DNA from: Salinarimonas sp.
GTDB taxonomy: Bacteria; Pseudomonadota; Alphaproteobacteria; Rhizobiales; Beijerinckiaceae
Direction: 5' to 3'
DNA length: 45,709 bases
Assembly: GCA_020832565.1 (NCBI GenBank)
Contig: JAFIEI010000030.1
Coordinates: 1-45,709 of the forward strand
The position numbers were made by a program, and so were the translations under genes. Positions 8,065 through 18,045 of this stretch are shown piece by piece. The first letter of the stretch is position 1, and each line of letters begins with the position of its first letter. The notes under the pieces were generated by a model. That model saw only the letters and a program-made list of their open reading frames with translations. It was not told the origin of the DNA and ran no database searches.

Positions 8065-9273
8065 GTGAATTCGCCCCTCGTCCCGAATTACGCCCGCGTG
8101 CCGCTCGCCTTCGAAAGAGGCGAAGGATCCTGGCTGGTGACGCGACGCGGGGAGCGATTTCTGGACCTGGGTTCCGGCATTGCTGTCAACAATCTCGGCC
8201 ATGCCCATCCGCATCTCGTCGAGGCGCTGAAGGCGCAGGCGGAGAAGCTGTGGCATGTCTCGAATCTCTTCGAGATTCCCGAAGGTGAACGGCTCGCGCA
8301 GCGTCTGGTCGAAAAGAGCTTCGCCGATCAGGTGATGTTCTGCAATTCCGGTGCGGAAGCCAACGAGGCCGCCATCAAGATGGCGCGGCGTTACCATTAC
8401 CTGAAGGGCCAGCCCGAGCGTTACCGGATCCTCACCTTCGAGGGCGCCTTCCACGGGCGCACGCTCGGCACCATCGCCGCCGGCGGCCAGGCCAAGTATC
8501 TGGAGGGATTCGGGCCCAAGGCGGAAGGTTTCGACCAGGTTCCCTTCGGCGATCACGAGGCGATGCGCGCCGCCGTAACGCCAGAGACCGCCGCGATCAT
8601 GATCGAGCCGATCCAGGGCGAAGGTGGCGTGCGCGACGTGCCGCATGTCTGCCTGCGCGGCTTGCGGGAATTGTGCGACGAGACCGGCACGCTCCTGATC
8701 TATGACGAGGTGCAGACCGGTTTCGGCCGTACCGGCAAGCTCTTCGCCTATGAATGGGCCGGCGCCGCACCCGATATCATGGCCGTGGCCAAGGCACTCG
8801 GGGGCGGTTTTCCGCTCGGTGCGGTGCTTGCGACGCAGGATGCCGCTTCCGGGCTCACCGCCGGCAGCCACGGCACGACCTTCGGCGGCAACCCGCTCGC
8901 CATGGCCGTGGGCAACGCGGTGCTCGATGTCGTCGAGGAGCCGGGTTTTCTCGATCACGTCAACCGCGCCGGGCTGATCCTGCGCCAGCGGCTGGCGGAA
9001 TTGCGTGACCGCTTCCCCGACATCATCGCGGAAATCCGTGGCTCGGCCCTGATGACGGGCGTGCGCCTGAATATTCCCAACGCCGATTTCGTCGCTGCCA
9101 CGCGCGCGCAGAATCTCCTGTGCATCCCCGCCGGCGACAATGTCGTGCGGCTCTATCCGCCGCTCACGATCAGCGAGGATAATCTGCAGGAAGCGACACG
9201 GCGCATCGAGGCGGCCTGTATCGCCTTGCAGGACGGCATGAGCCAGGCCGCAAGGGCGGGAGCATCGGCATGA
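8065..9273 (+). CDS. argD: Acetylornithine aminotransferase
   Basis: A 402-residue class III PLP aminotransferase that converts N-acetylglutamate semialdehyde to N-acetylornithine in arginine synthesis. Visible blocks are [49 protein letters not shown] and the PLP lysine K243 in [14 protein letters not shown]. The start is GTG, with AGAAGGA upstream. It is the first gene of argD-argF-hslO, an arrangement common in Rhizobiales, and its last four bases overlap the argF start (ATGA). Related enzymes can act on succinylornithine or succinyl-diaminopimelate; the argF neighbour favours argD. Confidence 0.95.
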   Translation: MNSPLVPNYARVPLAFERGEGSWLVTRRGERFLDLGSGIAVNNLGHAHPHLVEALKAQAEKLWHVSNLFEIPEGERLAQRLVEKSFADQVMFCNSGAEANEAAIKMARRYHYLKGQPERYRILTFEGAFHGRTLGTIAAGGQAKYLEGFGPKAEGFDQVPFGDHEAMRAAVTPETAAIMIEPIQGEGGVRDVPHVCLRGLRELCDETGTLLIYDEVQTGFGRTGKLFAYEWAGAAPDIMAVAKALGGGFPLGAVLATQDAASGLTAGSHGTTFGGNPLAMAVGNAVLDVVEEPGFLDHVNRAGLILRQRLAELRDRFPDIIAEIRGSALMTGVRLNIPNADFVAATRAQNLLCIPAGDNVVRLYPPLTISEDNLQEATRRIEAACIALQDGMSQAARAGASA

Positions 9274-10238
9274 ACGACACCATGATCCCACCCCGGATGA
9301 AGCCGCGGCATTTCAGCGATCTCTCCGTGCTCGACACGGCCGAGCTGCGCCGTATCCTCACACTTGCCGCGACGATCAAGGGCAAGCGGCGCAAGGGCGT
9401 TCCCTCCGCCGTGAAGCCGCTCGCGGGCAAGACGCTCGCCATGGTCTTCGACAAGCCCTCCACCCGCACGCGCGTCTCTTTCGATGTGGGCATGCGCGAA
9501 CTCGGCGGCGAGACGCTGATGCTCACCGGCGCCGAGATGCAGCTCGGGCGCGGCGAGACCATCGCCGATACCGCGCGCGTGCTCTCGCGCTACGTGGATG
9601 CGATCATGATCCGCATCCTCGAGCACGAGGCAATGCAGGAGCTCACCGACAATGCCGAGGTGCCGGTCATCAACGGGCTCACCAAGGATACCCATCCCTG
9701 CCAGATCATGGCGGATGTGATGACCTTCGAGGAACATCGCGGGGCGATCGCCGGCACGACGGTGGCCTGGACGGGGGATTTCAACAACGTCCTGACCTCC
9801 TGGATCCATGCCGCGGCGCGCTTCGATTTCACCATCAACGTCGCGACCCCGGCCGAACTGGCTCCGCCGGCGGAAATCGTCGAATGGGCGCGCGTCAACG
9901 GCGCACGTCTCAACCTCACCACGGATCCGCGCGAGGCGGTGGCCGGGGTGCAGGCGGTGATTACCGATTGCTGGGTCTCGATGGGTGACGAGGACGAGGG
10001 CGCGCGCCACAATCTGCTCAAACCCTACCAGGTCGATTCGCGTCTGATGCAGCTCGCCGACAAGGATGCGCTGTTCATGCATTGCCTGCCTGCCCATCGC
10101 GGCGAGGAGGTAACCGATGCCGTGATCGACGGGCCCCATTCCGTCGTCTTCGACGAGGCGGAAAACCGCCTGCACGCGCAAAAGGGCGTGCTGGCCTGGT
10201 GCTTCGGCCTGGAAGCCGGTCTCTGGGAGGCGGCATGA
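9270..10238 (+). CDS. argF: Ornithine carbamoyltransferase
   Basis: A 322-residue anabolic OTCase that forms citrulline from ornithine and carbamoyl phosphate. The carbamoyl-phosphate site STRTRVSF is at about residue 63, and HPCQIMAD follows mid-protein. The ornithine loop DCWVSMGDE and the catalytic [10 protein letters not shown] at about residue 271 are intact. It overlaps argD by four bases, and its stop overlaps the hslO start (ATGA), so the three genes read as one coupled operon. Confidence 0.97.
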   Translation: MNDTMIPPRMKPRHFSDLSVLDTAELRRILTLAATIKGKRRKGVPSAVKPLAGKTLAMVFDKPSTRTRVSFDVGMRELGGETLMLTGAEMQLGRGETIADTARVLSRYVDAIMIRILEHEAMQELTDNAEVPVINGLTKDTHPCQIMADVMTFEEHRGAIAGTTVAWTGDFNNVLTSWIHAAARFDFTINVATPAELAPPAEIVEWARVNGARLNLTTDPREAVAGVQAVITDCWVSMGDEDEGARHNLLKPYQVDSRLMQLADKDALFMHCLPAHRGEEVTDAVIDGPHSVVFDEAENRLHAQKGVLAWCFGLEAGLWEAA

Positions 10239-11218
10239 GTTTGCCGTTGGATGGCAGTGACGATCTGATTCTGCCGTTTGCCGTCGAACCGCTCGACCTG
10301 CGCGGGCGGGTGGTGCGGCTCGGCCCATCGATCGACACCATGATCAAGCGCCACGGCTATCCCGAGGCCGTGGCGCGTGTCCTCGGCGAGGCTGCCGCGC
10401 TGACGGCCCTGCTCGGCTCGTCCCTGAAGTTCGAGGGGCGTTTTCAGCTGCAGACGCGCACGGACGGGCCGGTCGAGATGATCGTCGTCGATTTCGACAC
10501 GCCCGATCGGCTGCGCGCCTTCATCCGCTTCGACGCGGACCGCGTGGCGCAGAGCGTGGCCGCCGGCCGGGCCGATGCCGCGCATCTGATCGGACACGGC
10601 CATCTGGCCATGACCATCGATCAGGGCCCGTCCATGAGCCGTTATCAGGGCGTTGTGCCGATGGAGGGGCAGAGCCTTGAGGAAGCCGCGCATCAGTATT
10701 TCCGGCAATCGGAACAGATCCCGACGCGCGTGCGCCTCGCCGTGGCCGAGCAGCTCGGCGAAGGCGGCTCGACCTGGCGCGCTGGCGGGCTCCTCGCCCA
10801 GTTCATGCCCGCCTCGATCGACCGCCAGCGCCAGGCCGATCTCGATCCCGGTGATGCGCCGGAGGGTACGACGGCTTCGCATGGGGCGGAGGCCGGCGAG
10901 GATGATGCCTGGATGGAAGGCAAGGCGCTGGTCGATACCATCGCCGACCACGAGCTCGTCGATCCCGCCCTGTCCAGCGAGCGTCTGCTCTATCGCCTCT
11001 TCCACGAGCGCGGCGTGCGCGTCTTCGCCGGCCTGCCGGTGCGCGAGGGCTGCAACTGCAACCGTGATCGCATCATGCGCATGCTCGCGAGCTTCTCCGC
11101 GCCCGAGCGTCGGGACATGGTACGCGAAGACGGGCGCATCGGCGTGACCTGCGAATTCTGCTCGCGCGAATACGAGCTCTCGGTGGAAGAAGTCGAGGCG
11201 GCGGTCAAGGACGCATAG
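10235..11218 (+). CDS. hslO: Redox-regulated chaperone Hsp33
   Basis: A 327-residue holdase chaperone that becomes active when oxidation releases its zinc. The four zinc-binding cysteines are present in the C-terminal domain: C273 and C275 (CNC) and C306 and C309 (CEFC). The N-terminal substrate-binding domain begins with [22 protein letters not shown]. The ATG overlaps the argF stop by four bases. It converges with the chemoreceptor gene only ten bases away, and no terminator is visible between them. Confidence 0.95.
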   Translation: MSLPLDGSDDLILPFAVEPLDLRGRVVRLGPSIDTMIKRHGYPEAVARVLGEAAALTALLGSSLKFEGRFQLQTRTDGPVEMIVVDFDTPDRLRAFIRFDADRVAQSVAAGRADAAHLIGHGHLAMTIDQGPSMSRYQGVVPMEGQSLEEAAHQYFRQSEQIPTRVRLAVAEQLGEGGSTWRAGGLLAQFMPASIDRQRQADLDPGDAPEGTTASHGAEAGEDDAWMEGKALVDTIADHELVDPALSSERLLYRLFHERGVRVFAGLPVREGCNCNRDRIMRMLASFSAPERRDMVREDGRIGVTCEFCSREYELSVEEVEAAVKDA

Positions 11219-11227
11219 GCGGCAAGG

Positions 11228-13315
11228 TTACGCCGCCGCCTCGTGGCGCTCCCCTTCCTCTGCGGTGTGCACTTGCTCGCCATCGACCTGCGCCTCCTCC
11301 GTGGCCTCGTCCTGATCCCGCGTAAGCCCCGCTAGGAAACGGTCAACGGCGTCGTTCAGGTCACCGGCGCGTTGGGTCAGGCTCGAGGCGGAAGCCAGAA
11401 CCTGCGCGGCGGTTGCACTGGTACACGTCGCCGCCTCGGTGACGCCGCCGATCGCATCCGAGACCTCCCGCGTGCCACGTGAGGCCTGCTGAACGTTGCG
11501 GGCAATTTCCTGCGTTGCCGTGCCTTGCTCCTCGACGGCTGCAGCGATGCCGGTGGCGATCTCGGCAAGCTCTCCAACGACGCCGGCAATATCCTCGATT
11601 GCCCGGGCCGAACCCGCCGTAGCGCTCTGGATCCCGCCGACCTGCTCGCTGATCTCGACCGTCGCCCTCGCGGTCTGATCGGCGAGGTTTTTCACTTCGG
11701 CCGCAACGACGGCAAAACCCTTGCCGGCCTCGCCGGCGCGCGCGGCTTCGATCGTTGCATTGAGCGCGAGCAGGTTGGTCTGCTCGGCGATCGAGCGGAT
11801 CAGCGCGACGATGCTGCCGACCTCCTCGGCCCGGCTCGCCAAGGCCGTGACATCGGTCGCGGTTTCACGCGCCCGGCTGCTCGCCTCGCGGGACATGTCG
11901 TTGGAGCGATGGACCTGGGCACCGATCTCGCCGACAGAGGCCGCGAGTTCCTCCGATGCTGCAGACACTGTCTGGACATTGACAGAGGCCTGTTCGGAAG
12001 CGGTTGCGACCGTCGAAGCCTGAATCGAGGTCTCCTCCGAGGAGGCGGTCAGCGTCTGGGCTGCCTGTTCGAGCTCGTGTGCCGATGCGGACAGGGCGGC
12101 AACGATCCCGCCGACAGCCTGCTGGAATTCCTCACCGAGAGCGCGCATCATCCGCGCCCGCTCAGCCTGGAGCCGCGCCTTGCGCGCAGCATCGGCGCGC
12201 TGCTCGGCGGCGGCCTTGTCGATGGCGTTCTGCTGGATCTGCTCGACGGCCTTCGCCAGAGCACCGATCTCGTCGCGACGATTGCGTCCGAAGACGGTCA
12301 CATCCGTCCGTCCCTGTGCCAGAGCGGCGAGCGAAGTGGCGAAGCTGCGCAGAGCGCCGGAGATGGTCAGGCCAAGAAAGGCCGCGATGGCGATGCCGGC
12401 GAGCGTCAGAGCGGCGCCGGTGGCGAGACTGTTGCGCTCGATTGCGGCAGTCGCTTCCTGGGCGAGCCCTCCGATCCGGTCCTGACCGGATTGCAGGGTC
12501 GCGGTGATGCCGTGGAGGCGCGAATCGAGATTGCCACCGACGGAGCTGAGTACCGAGATGCGTGCTTCGCGCGAAGGCACGTAACGAGCGATCGCATCCG
12601 CCGTGCTTCCGAGCATGTCGAGACCGCTGGAGGCGCGCTCGATCAGGTCTGAATGGTCCATGTCTGTCGGCAAGCTGCGCAACTCCTGGAAAGCGTCGCG
12701 GGCCTCGTTCAGCGCAGCGGAAGCCGCTCGGGCCTCGGCCCCGTCACCGGTGCGGATCAATGTCGCCAGATGCAGCCTGGTGCGTTGCACGGCTTGCAGC
12801 GTCAGGGCCGCGTAATTGGCGGCTGCCGCATCGTTCGCCTGATAGGAGGTCGTCATCACAACCTCGAGCGCGTCGCCGACATCACTGCCGTAGCGCCGGG
12901 CCTGTTCCTCAGCAGCGGCGATGCTGCCGACAAGTTCCTCCAGAGCCTCGAAACCCGCCAGATAGGCTGAGATGTCGCGTTCGCTCCGTTCGATCAGTTC
13001 CTCGTGCTCGGACCCTTCGAAGCGAGCCCGACGCGCATCGGCATTCTCAGCAATCTCGGCAATCTCGGCGCGGACATGCTCCGCAGTCTCCACGTCCCCG
13101 GTGGTGAGAAAACGCATGGTTGCGGCGCGTGCCTGAAGAAAATCCTGGTTCATCTGATAGGCAGCCGCGCTCTGGCCGGAACTATCGCGGTATTCGGAGA
13201 AATAATCATCGACCTGGGCGACGCTGATAACAGCGAACAGGGCGAGGCCGGCGAGGCCGGCAGTCAACAAACCGAAGCCGGCGAAGATCTTGAATTTCAG
13301 CGTCAGGAAGCGCAT
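11228..13315 (-). CDS. Membrane methyl-accepting chemotaxis protein with a helical periplasmic sensor
   Basis: A 695-residue chemoreceptor. A first transmembrane helix (about 8-30) is followed by a long, wholly helical periplasmic domain (about 35-290) whose size and composition fit the helical bimodular (HBM) sensor class. The second membrane helix is at about 298-322, then HAMP, then the cytoplasmic signalling hairpin with the conserved tip at about 509-535 ([20 protein letters not shown]). The C-terminus lacks a recognisable CheR/CheB tether pentapeptide. The start at 13315 follows AAGGA; an earlier in-frame start would add 65 residues with no signal features. HBM receptors of known ligand bind organic acids or polyamines, but this ligand is unknown. 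Confidence 0.92.
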   Translation of the reverse strand: MRFLTLKFKIFAGFGLLTAGLAGLALFAVISVAQVDDYFSEYRDSSGQSAAAYQMNQDFLQARAATMRFLTTGDVETAEHVRAEIAEIAENADARRARFEGSEHEELIERSERDISAYLAGFEALEELVGSIAAAEEQARRYGSDVGDALEVVMTTSYQANDAAAANYAALTLQAVQRTRLHLATLIRTGDGAEARAASAALNEARDAFQELRSLPTDMDHSDLIERASSGLDMLGSTADAIARYVPSREARISVLSSVGGNLDSRLHGITATLQSGQDRIGGLAQEATAAIERNSLATGAALTLAGIAIAAFLGLTISGALRSFATSLAALAQGRTDVTVFGRNRRDEIGALAKAVEQIQQNAIDKAAAEQRADAARKARLQAERARMMRALGEEFQQAVGGIVAALSASAHELEQAAQTLTASSEETSIQASTVATASEQASVNVQTVSAASEELAASVGEIGAQVHRSNDMSREASSRARETATDVTALASRAEEVGSIVALIRSIAEQTNLLALNATIEAARAGEAGKGFAVVAAEVKNLADQTARATVEISEQVGGIQSATAGSARAIEDIAGVVGELAEIATGIAAAVEEQGTATQEIARNVQQASRGTREVSDAIGGVTEAATCTSATAAQVLASASSLTQRAGDLNDAVDRFLAGLTRDQDEATEEAQVDGEQVHTAEEGERHEAAA

Positions 13316-13735
13316 TGGGCGTGATCCTTGGTCGTAGCGGACGGAGAGATGGTTGTCGAAGGCGCACGAAGCACCAAGTTCGGTGATGGCCGGTTCGTGG
13401 ATAAACTTCGCGCCATTCGCATGTCGACAACCCGAGTTTGCCGCGCCAACAGTCGCAACACCGGCGCGCCGAGGAGAATTTTGACGAGGCAATATGGGAA
13501 ACGAGTGCATAAAATTGAGTTAATCTGACGTTTTATTCACGCACCTATGTCTCTGCTAAGTTGCATTTTGAATACAAGTATAGATCGTTTTTGATTACTA
13601 TAGCACGTTATGATTGATACGAGCTCTTGCGCGACAGGTGATCGAGACCCGGTGATTCCATAATGGGACTTGCGTTATCGCTCATGGGCAGTCGCAATGG
13701 GCCCCTGATAACAACCTTTCGCGAAGGCCCTGAAG
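13316..13735. other. AT-rich divergent intergenic region
   Basis: About 420 bases between the chemoreceptor (minus) and the small secreted protein (plus). Bases 13490-13620 are strikingly AT-rich against the high-GC background and probably hold both promoters. I found no pair of -35/-10 boxes with acceptable spacing. A single GATTC site is at 13654. No gene is supported here. Confidence 0.5.
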
Positions 13736-14245
13736 ATGATGTTGCAAAACTCGCGATCCGGCTTTTCCAGGCGTCTCCGGAAATGGGAAAAATCGGCAGA
13801 TCTGCCCGCCTGGCATGCCCTGTCCTTTTCCCTCTTGCAGGCAATGGCCATCGCGATGCTCGCTCTGCCGGTCGTTCTTTCCGCGTCGTCCGTCCAGGCC
13901 CGAACCGAAACCCATCCGCAAGGCGCCTGGGGTCCGAGCCAGGGCTGCACCGACTGGCAAGCGGGCGAGCCGTCACTTTCCGAAGTGGCGCCCTGGGAGA
14001 TCGGCGAGCGCTGGGTCACGCGGGGGATCTATCATTGCCTGATCACCGCCCGCCCGGTCGAGGCGCCGGACGGGCGTATCATCATGAGCCTGCGCTGCGG
14101 CGAGGATGCGCGCGAAATCGGCTATTATCTGACGCTGAGCCTCGATGACGACGCGGCGATGACCATGACGTGGAATCCGGTCGGCACCCACGAACATTAC
14201 CGTTTCGGGCCCTACGCGTTCTGCGGCGCCGCGCCCGGTTCCTGA
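13736..14245 (+). CDS. Unknown small secreted protein
   Basis: A 169-residue protein of no family I recognise. A basic N-terminal stretch is followed by a hydrophobic segment (about 28-52) that ends in SVQAR, consistent with a signal peptide cleaved after ...VQA. The mature part, about 113 residues, contains four cysteines (in QGCTDW, YHCLI, LRCGE and AFCGA) that could form two disulfides in the periplasm, and ends in a GPYAFCG strand. AAGG precedes the first ATG. An internal start closer to the hydrophobic segment would give a more normal signal peptide. It converges on purK with nine bases between stops. Confidence 0.6.
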   Translation: MMLQNSRSGFSRRLRKWEKSADLPAWHALSFSLLQAMAIAMLALPVVLSASSVQARTETHPQGAWGPSQGCTDWQAGEPSLSEVAPWEIGERWVTRGIYHCLITARPVEAPDGRIIMSLRCGEDAREIGYYLTLSLDDDAAMTMTWNPVGTHEHYRFGPYAFCGAAPGS

Positions 14246-14254
14246 GCGGGGGGC

Positions 14255-15340
14255 TCAGCCTTTGCCGCGCAGGAAGGTGACATGGCCCATCTTGCGCCCG
14301 GGACGCGTCTCGTCCTTGCCGTAGAGCGTCAGATATGCGGCAGGATCGGCGAGATGGGCCTGCCAATCCCGGACGGCATCGCCGATCAGGTTGCGCATTT
14401 CGACCACGCCATGGCGCCCCGCCGGCCCGAGCGGCCAGCCGCAGACGGCGCGCACATGCTGCTCGAACTGCGAGGTCTGCGCGCCGTGATCGGTCCAGTG
14501 GCCGGAATTGTGCACGCGCGGGGCGATCTCGTTGACCACCAGCGCCTCGGCGCCCGACGCATCTCGCGTCAGGAAGAGCTCGACGGCGAACACACCCACA
14601 TAATCCAGCGCATCGGCAATGGCATGGGCAATCTCGCGGGCGCGTTGCGCCGTCTCCGCGCTTACCGCTGCGGGCACGCGGGTCAGAGCGAGGATGTGGT
14701 CTTCATGGGTGTTTTCGCAGATATCGTAGGCCGCGAAGCTGCCATCGGCGCTGCGTGCTGCGACCACGGACAGTTCGCAGGCGAAATCGACGAACCCTTC
14801 CAGGATCGCCGGCGCGCCCTTCATTGCGGCAAGCGCCGTCGGCGCGTCATCGGCGCTCCGGATGGCGGCCTGGCCCTTGCCGTCATAGCCGAAGCGGCGG
14901 GTCTTCAGAATGGCGGGCATGCCGATCGCTGCGAGCGCGGCATCGAGGCCGGCGGCATCATCGACGGGACGAAACGGCGCCGTGGTGATGCCGAGATCGG
15001 CGACGAAGCGCTTCTCCGCCAGGCGATCCTGCGTCGTGGCGAGCGCCCCGACGCCGGGGCGAAGCGGCACCAGCCCGGCGACGAGTGCGGCCGCTTCACG
15101 CGGCACGTTCTCGAATTCGTAGGTGGCGATATCGACGCTCCCGGCGAAAGCGGTGAGCGCGGCCTCGTCGGTGAAGGGCGCGCAGGTGGTGACATCTGCG
15201 AGCGCGAAGGCGGGGCTTGCGGGCGTGTCGTTGAAGACATGCACCTTGAGCCCGAGCCGCGCGGCGGCGGAAGCGATCATGCGGCCGAGCTGGCCGCCGC
15301 CGAGTATTCCCAGGGTGGCGCCGGGCGCGATCGCCTTCAT
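14255..15340 (-). CDS. purK: N5-carboxyaminoimidazole ribonucleotide synthase
   Basis: A 361-residue ATP-grasp enzyme that carboxylates aminoimidazole ribonucleotide on N5 using ATP and bicarbonate, in purine synthesis. Key blocks are LGILGGGQLGRM, TYEFENVP, FGYDGKGQ, DFACELSVVAARS and VNEIAPRVHNSGHWT. The ATG at 15340 follows GGAGGAG and lies two bases after the purE stop. The frame remains open upstream inside purE, but that extension is not part of the gene. Confidence 0.96.
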   Translation of the reverse strand: MKAIAPGATLGILGGGQLGRMIASAAARLGLKVHVFNDTPASPAFALADVTTCAPFTDEAALTAFAGSVDIATYEFENVPREAAALVAGLVPLRPGVGALATTQDRLAEKRFVADLGITTAPFRPVDDAAGLDAALAAIGMPAILKTRRFGYDGKGQAAIRSADDAPTALAAMKGAPAILEGFVDFACELSVVAARSADGSFAAYDICENTHEDHILALTRVPAAVSAETAQRAREIAHAIADALDYVGVFAVELFLTRDASGAEALVVNEIAPRVHNSGHWTDHGAQTSQFEQHVRAVCGWPLGPAGRHGVVEMRNLIGDAVRDWQAHLADPAAYLTLYGKDETRPGRKMGHVTFLRGKG

Positions 15341-15342
15341 GC

Positions 15343-15879
15343 TCAACTCTCCTCCGAGGGGCGTTCCGCAACGCTGTCGCTCTGGGCCGCTCGCCACAGA
15401 TCGAGCCGTTGCGCGAGCGCTTCGTCATGCAGGGCGAGCACGGCGGCGGCGAGCAGGGCGGCATTGACGGCGCCGGCGCGCCCGATCGCCAGCGTGCCCA
15501 CGGGAATGCCGGCGGGCATCTGCACGATGGAGAGCAGCGAATCCTTGCCCGACAGGGCCTTCGATTCCACCGGTACCCCGAAGACCGGCAGCGGCGTCAG
15601 CGCCGCCGTCATGCCCGGCAGATGCGCCGCACCGCCCGCGCCGGCGATGATGACCTTGTGGCCCGCCGCCCGGGCGCCCCGGGCGAAGGCATAGAGCCTT
15701 TCGGGGGTGCGGTGGGCGGAGACGATCCGTGTTTCATGCGCGATACCGAGCGCCCGGAGGGTTTCCGCCGCATGGCGCATGGTGGCCCAGTCCGACTGGC
15801 TGCCCATGATGATCGCGACCGGCGCGGCATCGCCGTTCGCAGCGTCCTGCGACGCGCCTTCACCCATTTCCTGATTCAT
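15343..15879 (-). CDS. purE: N5-carboxyaminoimidazole ribonucleotide mutase
   Basis: A 178-residue class I PurE that moves the carboxylate of N5-CAIR to C4, the step after Pur[22 protein letters not shown] and [20 protein letters not shown] are all present. About twenty extra residues lie before the core, and the C-terminus is slightly extended. It is the first gene of the purE-purK pair, with purK two bases downstream. Confidence 0.96.
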   Translation of the reverse strand: MNQEMGEGASQDAANGDAAPVAIIMGSQSDWATMRHAAETLRALGIAHETRIVSAHRTPERLYAFARGARAAGHKVIIAGAGGAAHLPGMTAALTPLPVFGVPVESKALSGKDSLLSIVQMPAGIPVGTLAIGRAGAVNAALLAAAVLALHDEALAQRLDLWRAAQSDSVAERPSEES

Positions 15880-15987
15880 CCCTGCGCCTCGCGCCTTGCC
15901 CGAAAGCGAGGTGGATAACCGAGCCGGCCTCCCGCGACAAGGGCATGCCGTTACGGCGCAGCACGGGCTACCCGCCCCGGCCGCGTT

Positions 15988-16875
15988 TCATGAGACATTT
16001 CGTGGCGCAGGAGCCCGCCGCAGCTTGTCCTTCGAGGCAACGAGCGCCCCGGCCACGATCAGCGCACAGGCGCCCCACAGATACAGGCTGGCCTGGGCAT
16101 AGCCGGCGAGGATCAGGGTCAGGGTCGAGATCACCGGGGCGGAATAGGCGCCCACGCCCAGCAGCCGGATATCGCCGTGTTTGCAACCGATATCCCAGGC
16201 ATAGAAGGCCGCGCCGACGGGTCCGAGGCCGAGCGCGGCCACGGCGGCCCATTGCATGGCATCCTCCGGCCAGATCGTCGTCTCGAAGGCGAGATGGGTG
16301 ATCACGCCGAGAATCGAGGCGCCGATGCAGAAACCGGTAACGGCATCGGTCGGCACGGCGGCAAAGCGGCGCGAGAGCACCGAATAGGACGACCAGAACA
16401 GGGCCGAACCGATCGCGCAGAGATAGCCGGGCCAGTGCCGCGCCAGATCGCCGCCGTCACCCCCGCCCGAGAGCACCACCACGCCGGCAAAGCCGAGCAC
16501 CGCGCCGATGACGTGAATGCCGCGGAGGCGTTCGCCCGGCAGGAGCCCGGAAAAGAGTACGATCAGTAACGGCCAGAGATAGTTGATCAGCGTCGCTTCG
16601 GCGGGCGGGGCGAGCTTGAGCGCGGCGAAGAACAGGGCGTGAAAGCCGAACAGGCCGCCGATCCCGAAAGCATAGACCCGCCAGCTCTGCCGCAGCGCGG
16701 CACGGCGTCGCGGCTGGGCGATCATCACCGCCAGACCCAACGCGCCGCCGATGGCGAAGCACATGGCATTGAGCTGGAACGGCGGTATCGCCCCCGTCGC
16801 GGCGGTGAACAGGGCGAGCAGCCCCCAGGACAGGACGGCAATGCTGCCTATGGCTGTGGCGAGTGCGGGCGACAT
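15988..16875 (-). CDS. EamA-family exporter (YddG-like)
   Basis: A 295-residue inner membrane protein with ten predicted helices in two EamA repeats. The pattern NYLWPLLIVLFSGLLPGERL in the first repeat and the loop WDIGCKHGDIRLLG in the second are typical of the subgroup containing the aromatic amino acid exporter YddG. Substrate assignment to aromatic amino acids is by similarity only. The start at 16875 follows GGAAG; the 19 codons further upstream are rejected. It faces gcrA divergently, so the GANTC-rich gap may serve both genes. Confidence 0.85.
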   Translation of the reverse strand: MSPALATAIGSIAVLSWGLLALFTAATGAIPPFQLNAMCFAIGGALGLAVMIAQPRRRAALRQSWRVYAFGIGGLFGFHALFFAALKLAPPAEATLINYLWPLLIVLFSGLLPGERLRGIHVIGAVLGFAGVVVLSGGGDGGDLARHWPGYLCAIGSALFWSSYSVLSRRFAAVPTDAVTGFCIGASILGVITHLAFETTIWPEDAMQWAAVAALGLGPVGAAFYAWDIGCKHGDIRLLGVGAYSAPVISTLTLILAGYAQASLYLWGACALIVAGALVASKDKLRRAPAPRNVS

Positions 16876-16949
16876 ATGACTTCCGTATCCGAATTCGGGC
16901 GCAGCTTTGCGACACGTCGCAACGCGGCGCAAGCCGCGAACGCCCGCCG

Positions 16950-17144
16950 GACTCCGATCTTCCGATTCCGACGAAAAACTTCTTCTGTTGAAAACGAATC
17001 GGTGTGCCGGGGGACTCTTGCGCCCGAGTCATCGCTTTGTGTAGGGTCTCAACCGTCAGAACAGTCATCTGATGCGGCGAATTCCCCAGCCTTCGCATTC
17101 AGGGCGCGCGATCGTGATCGATCGTCCGCGAGGGAGAGGGATTC
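16950..17144. promoter_or_regulatory. Cluster of six GANTC (CcrM) sites before gcrA
   Basis: GANTC pentamers lie at 16950, 16964, 16996, 17013, 17026 and 17140. All four N variants are present except that A, G, C and T are unevenly used. A random sequence would average about one per 256 bases. GcrA of Caulobacter acts at promoters carrying methylated GANTC, so the cluster suggests methylation-dependent or autogenous control of gcrA, and possibly of the divergent exporter. Confidence 0.65.
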
Positions 17145-17176
17145 TGAAATTGAGCGCAAGCCCGCGAGGAGGCGGC

Positions 17177-17878
17177 ATGACGGATGCGAGCGTGACCTGG
17201 AACGACGAGCGCGTCGAACAGCTCAAGAAGCTCTGGGCCGAAGGCAAGAGCGCCAGCCAGATTGCGGCGGAGATCGGCGGCATCAGCCGCAACGCCGTCA
17301 TCGGCAAGGTCCATCGCCTCGGCCTGGCTGGACGCCCCAAGGCCGGTGCGGCTGCAGGCGGACGCAGCCGGAGCAATGGCGGCGAGGCGAAGCCCGGCGA
17401 GGCAAAAGCCGGCTCGCGGGCCGGCGAGACCGCCGCTGGGGCGCGCAAAGGCCAGTCGAACGATTCTGCGGAAGCCGCGTCTTCTGCCGGCAACGGCGAC
17501 ACTGCGCGCTCCTCCGCCAGAACCGAGAAAGAAGCCCCGTTCGGGGGCGAGCCCGGCGCGCGGCGCAACGGCATGAATGCACATTCAGCCGATGGAATGT
17601 CGGCAGGCAACGACCGGGCCGGCATCTCCAAGGAACCCGGCAGCAGCGGGCGGCGCGGCGATAATGTCGAGGCAGTGCCGGAGTTCGAGCAGCGCGTGAC
17701 CATCATGGAACTGCGCGAGGGCATGTGCCGCTGGCCGATCGGCGACCCGACCTCCCCGGAATTCCGCTTCTGCGGCGCGCGGTCCGATATCGGCTCGCCC
17801 TATTGCGACCATCACGCACGCATCGCCTATCAGCCGGCGGCCGACCGGCGCCGCGAGCGCAAGGCCGCGAGCGGCTGA
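17177..17878 (+). CDS. gcrA: GcrA-family cell-cycle regulator
   Basis: A 233-residue transcription cofactor. The N-terminal helix-turn-helix (about 6-52) reads WNDERVEQLKKLWAEGKSAS and then IGGISRNAVIGKVHRLGL, the GcrA DNA-binding signature. The C-terminal sigma70-contact module includes CRWPIGDP and then FCGARSD...YCDHH. In Caulobacter, GcrA binds sigma70 and activates promoters with CcrM-methylated GANTC sites. The Ala/Gly/Ser-rich linker between the two parts is about 120 residues, making this protein longer than Caulobacter GcrA. GAGGAGG precedes the chosen ATG; an upstream in-frame ATG lies within the GANTC promoter region and is rejected. A strong terminator follows. Confidence 0.95.
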   Translation: MTDASVTWNDERVEQLKKLWAEGKSASQIAAEIGGISRNAVIGKVHRLGLAGRPKAGAAAGGRSRSNGGEAKPGEAKAGSRAGETAAGARKGQSNDSAEAASSAGNGDTARSSARTEKEAPFGGEPGARRNGMNAHSADGMSAGNDRAGISKEPGSSGRRGDNVEAVPEFEQRVTIMELREGMCRWPIGDPTSPEFRFCGARSDIGSPYCDHHARIAYQPAADRRRERKAASG

Positions 17879-17909
17879 TCGCCGAACCTTCCGTTAGGGG
17901 ATGACACGA

Positions 17910-17935
17910 GGGGCGCACAGGCGCCCCTTTTCTTT
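17910..17935 (+). terminator. Rho-independent terminator of gcrA
   Basis: Perfect arms GGGGCGC and GCGCCCC around a 4-base loop (ACAG), followed by TTTTCTTTT. It separates gcrA from the flagellar genes that begin 110 bases later. Confidence 0.85.
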
Positions 17936-18045
17936 TCCGGTAAAGCCGCGGGGACACCAACTTCGCGCAAGCCTCGCCCGCGAGACTGCCCGTTACAGGC
18001 TGGCGCCGGGTGCATGACCCGTGCGCGCCGGAAACGGGGGTATTC

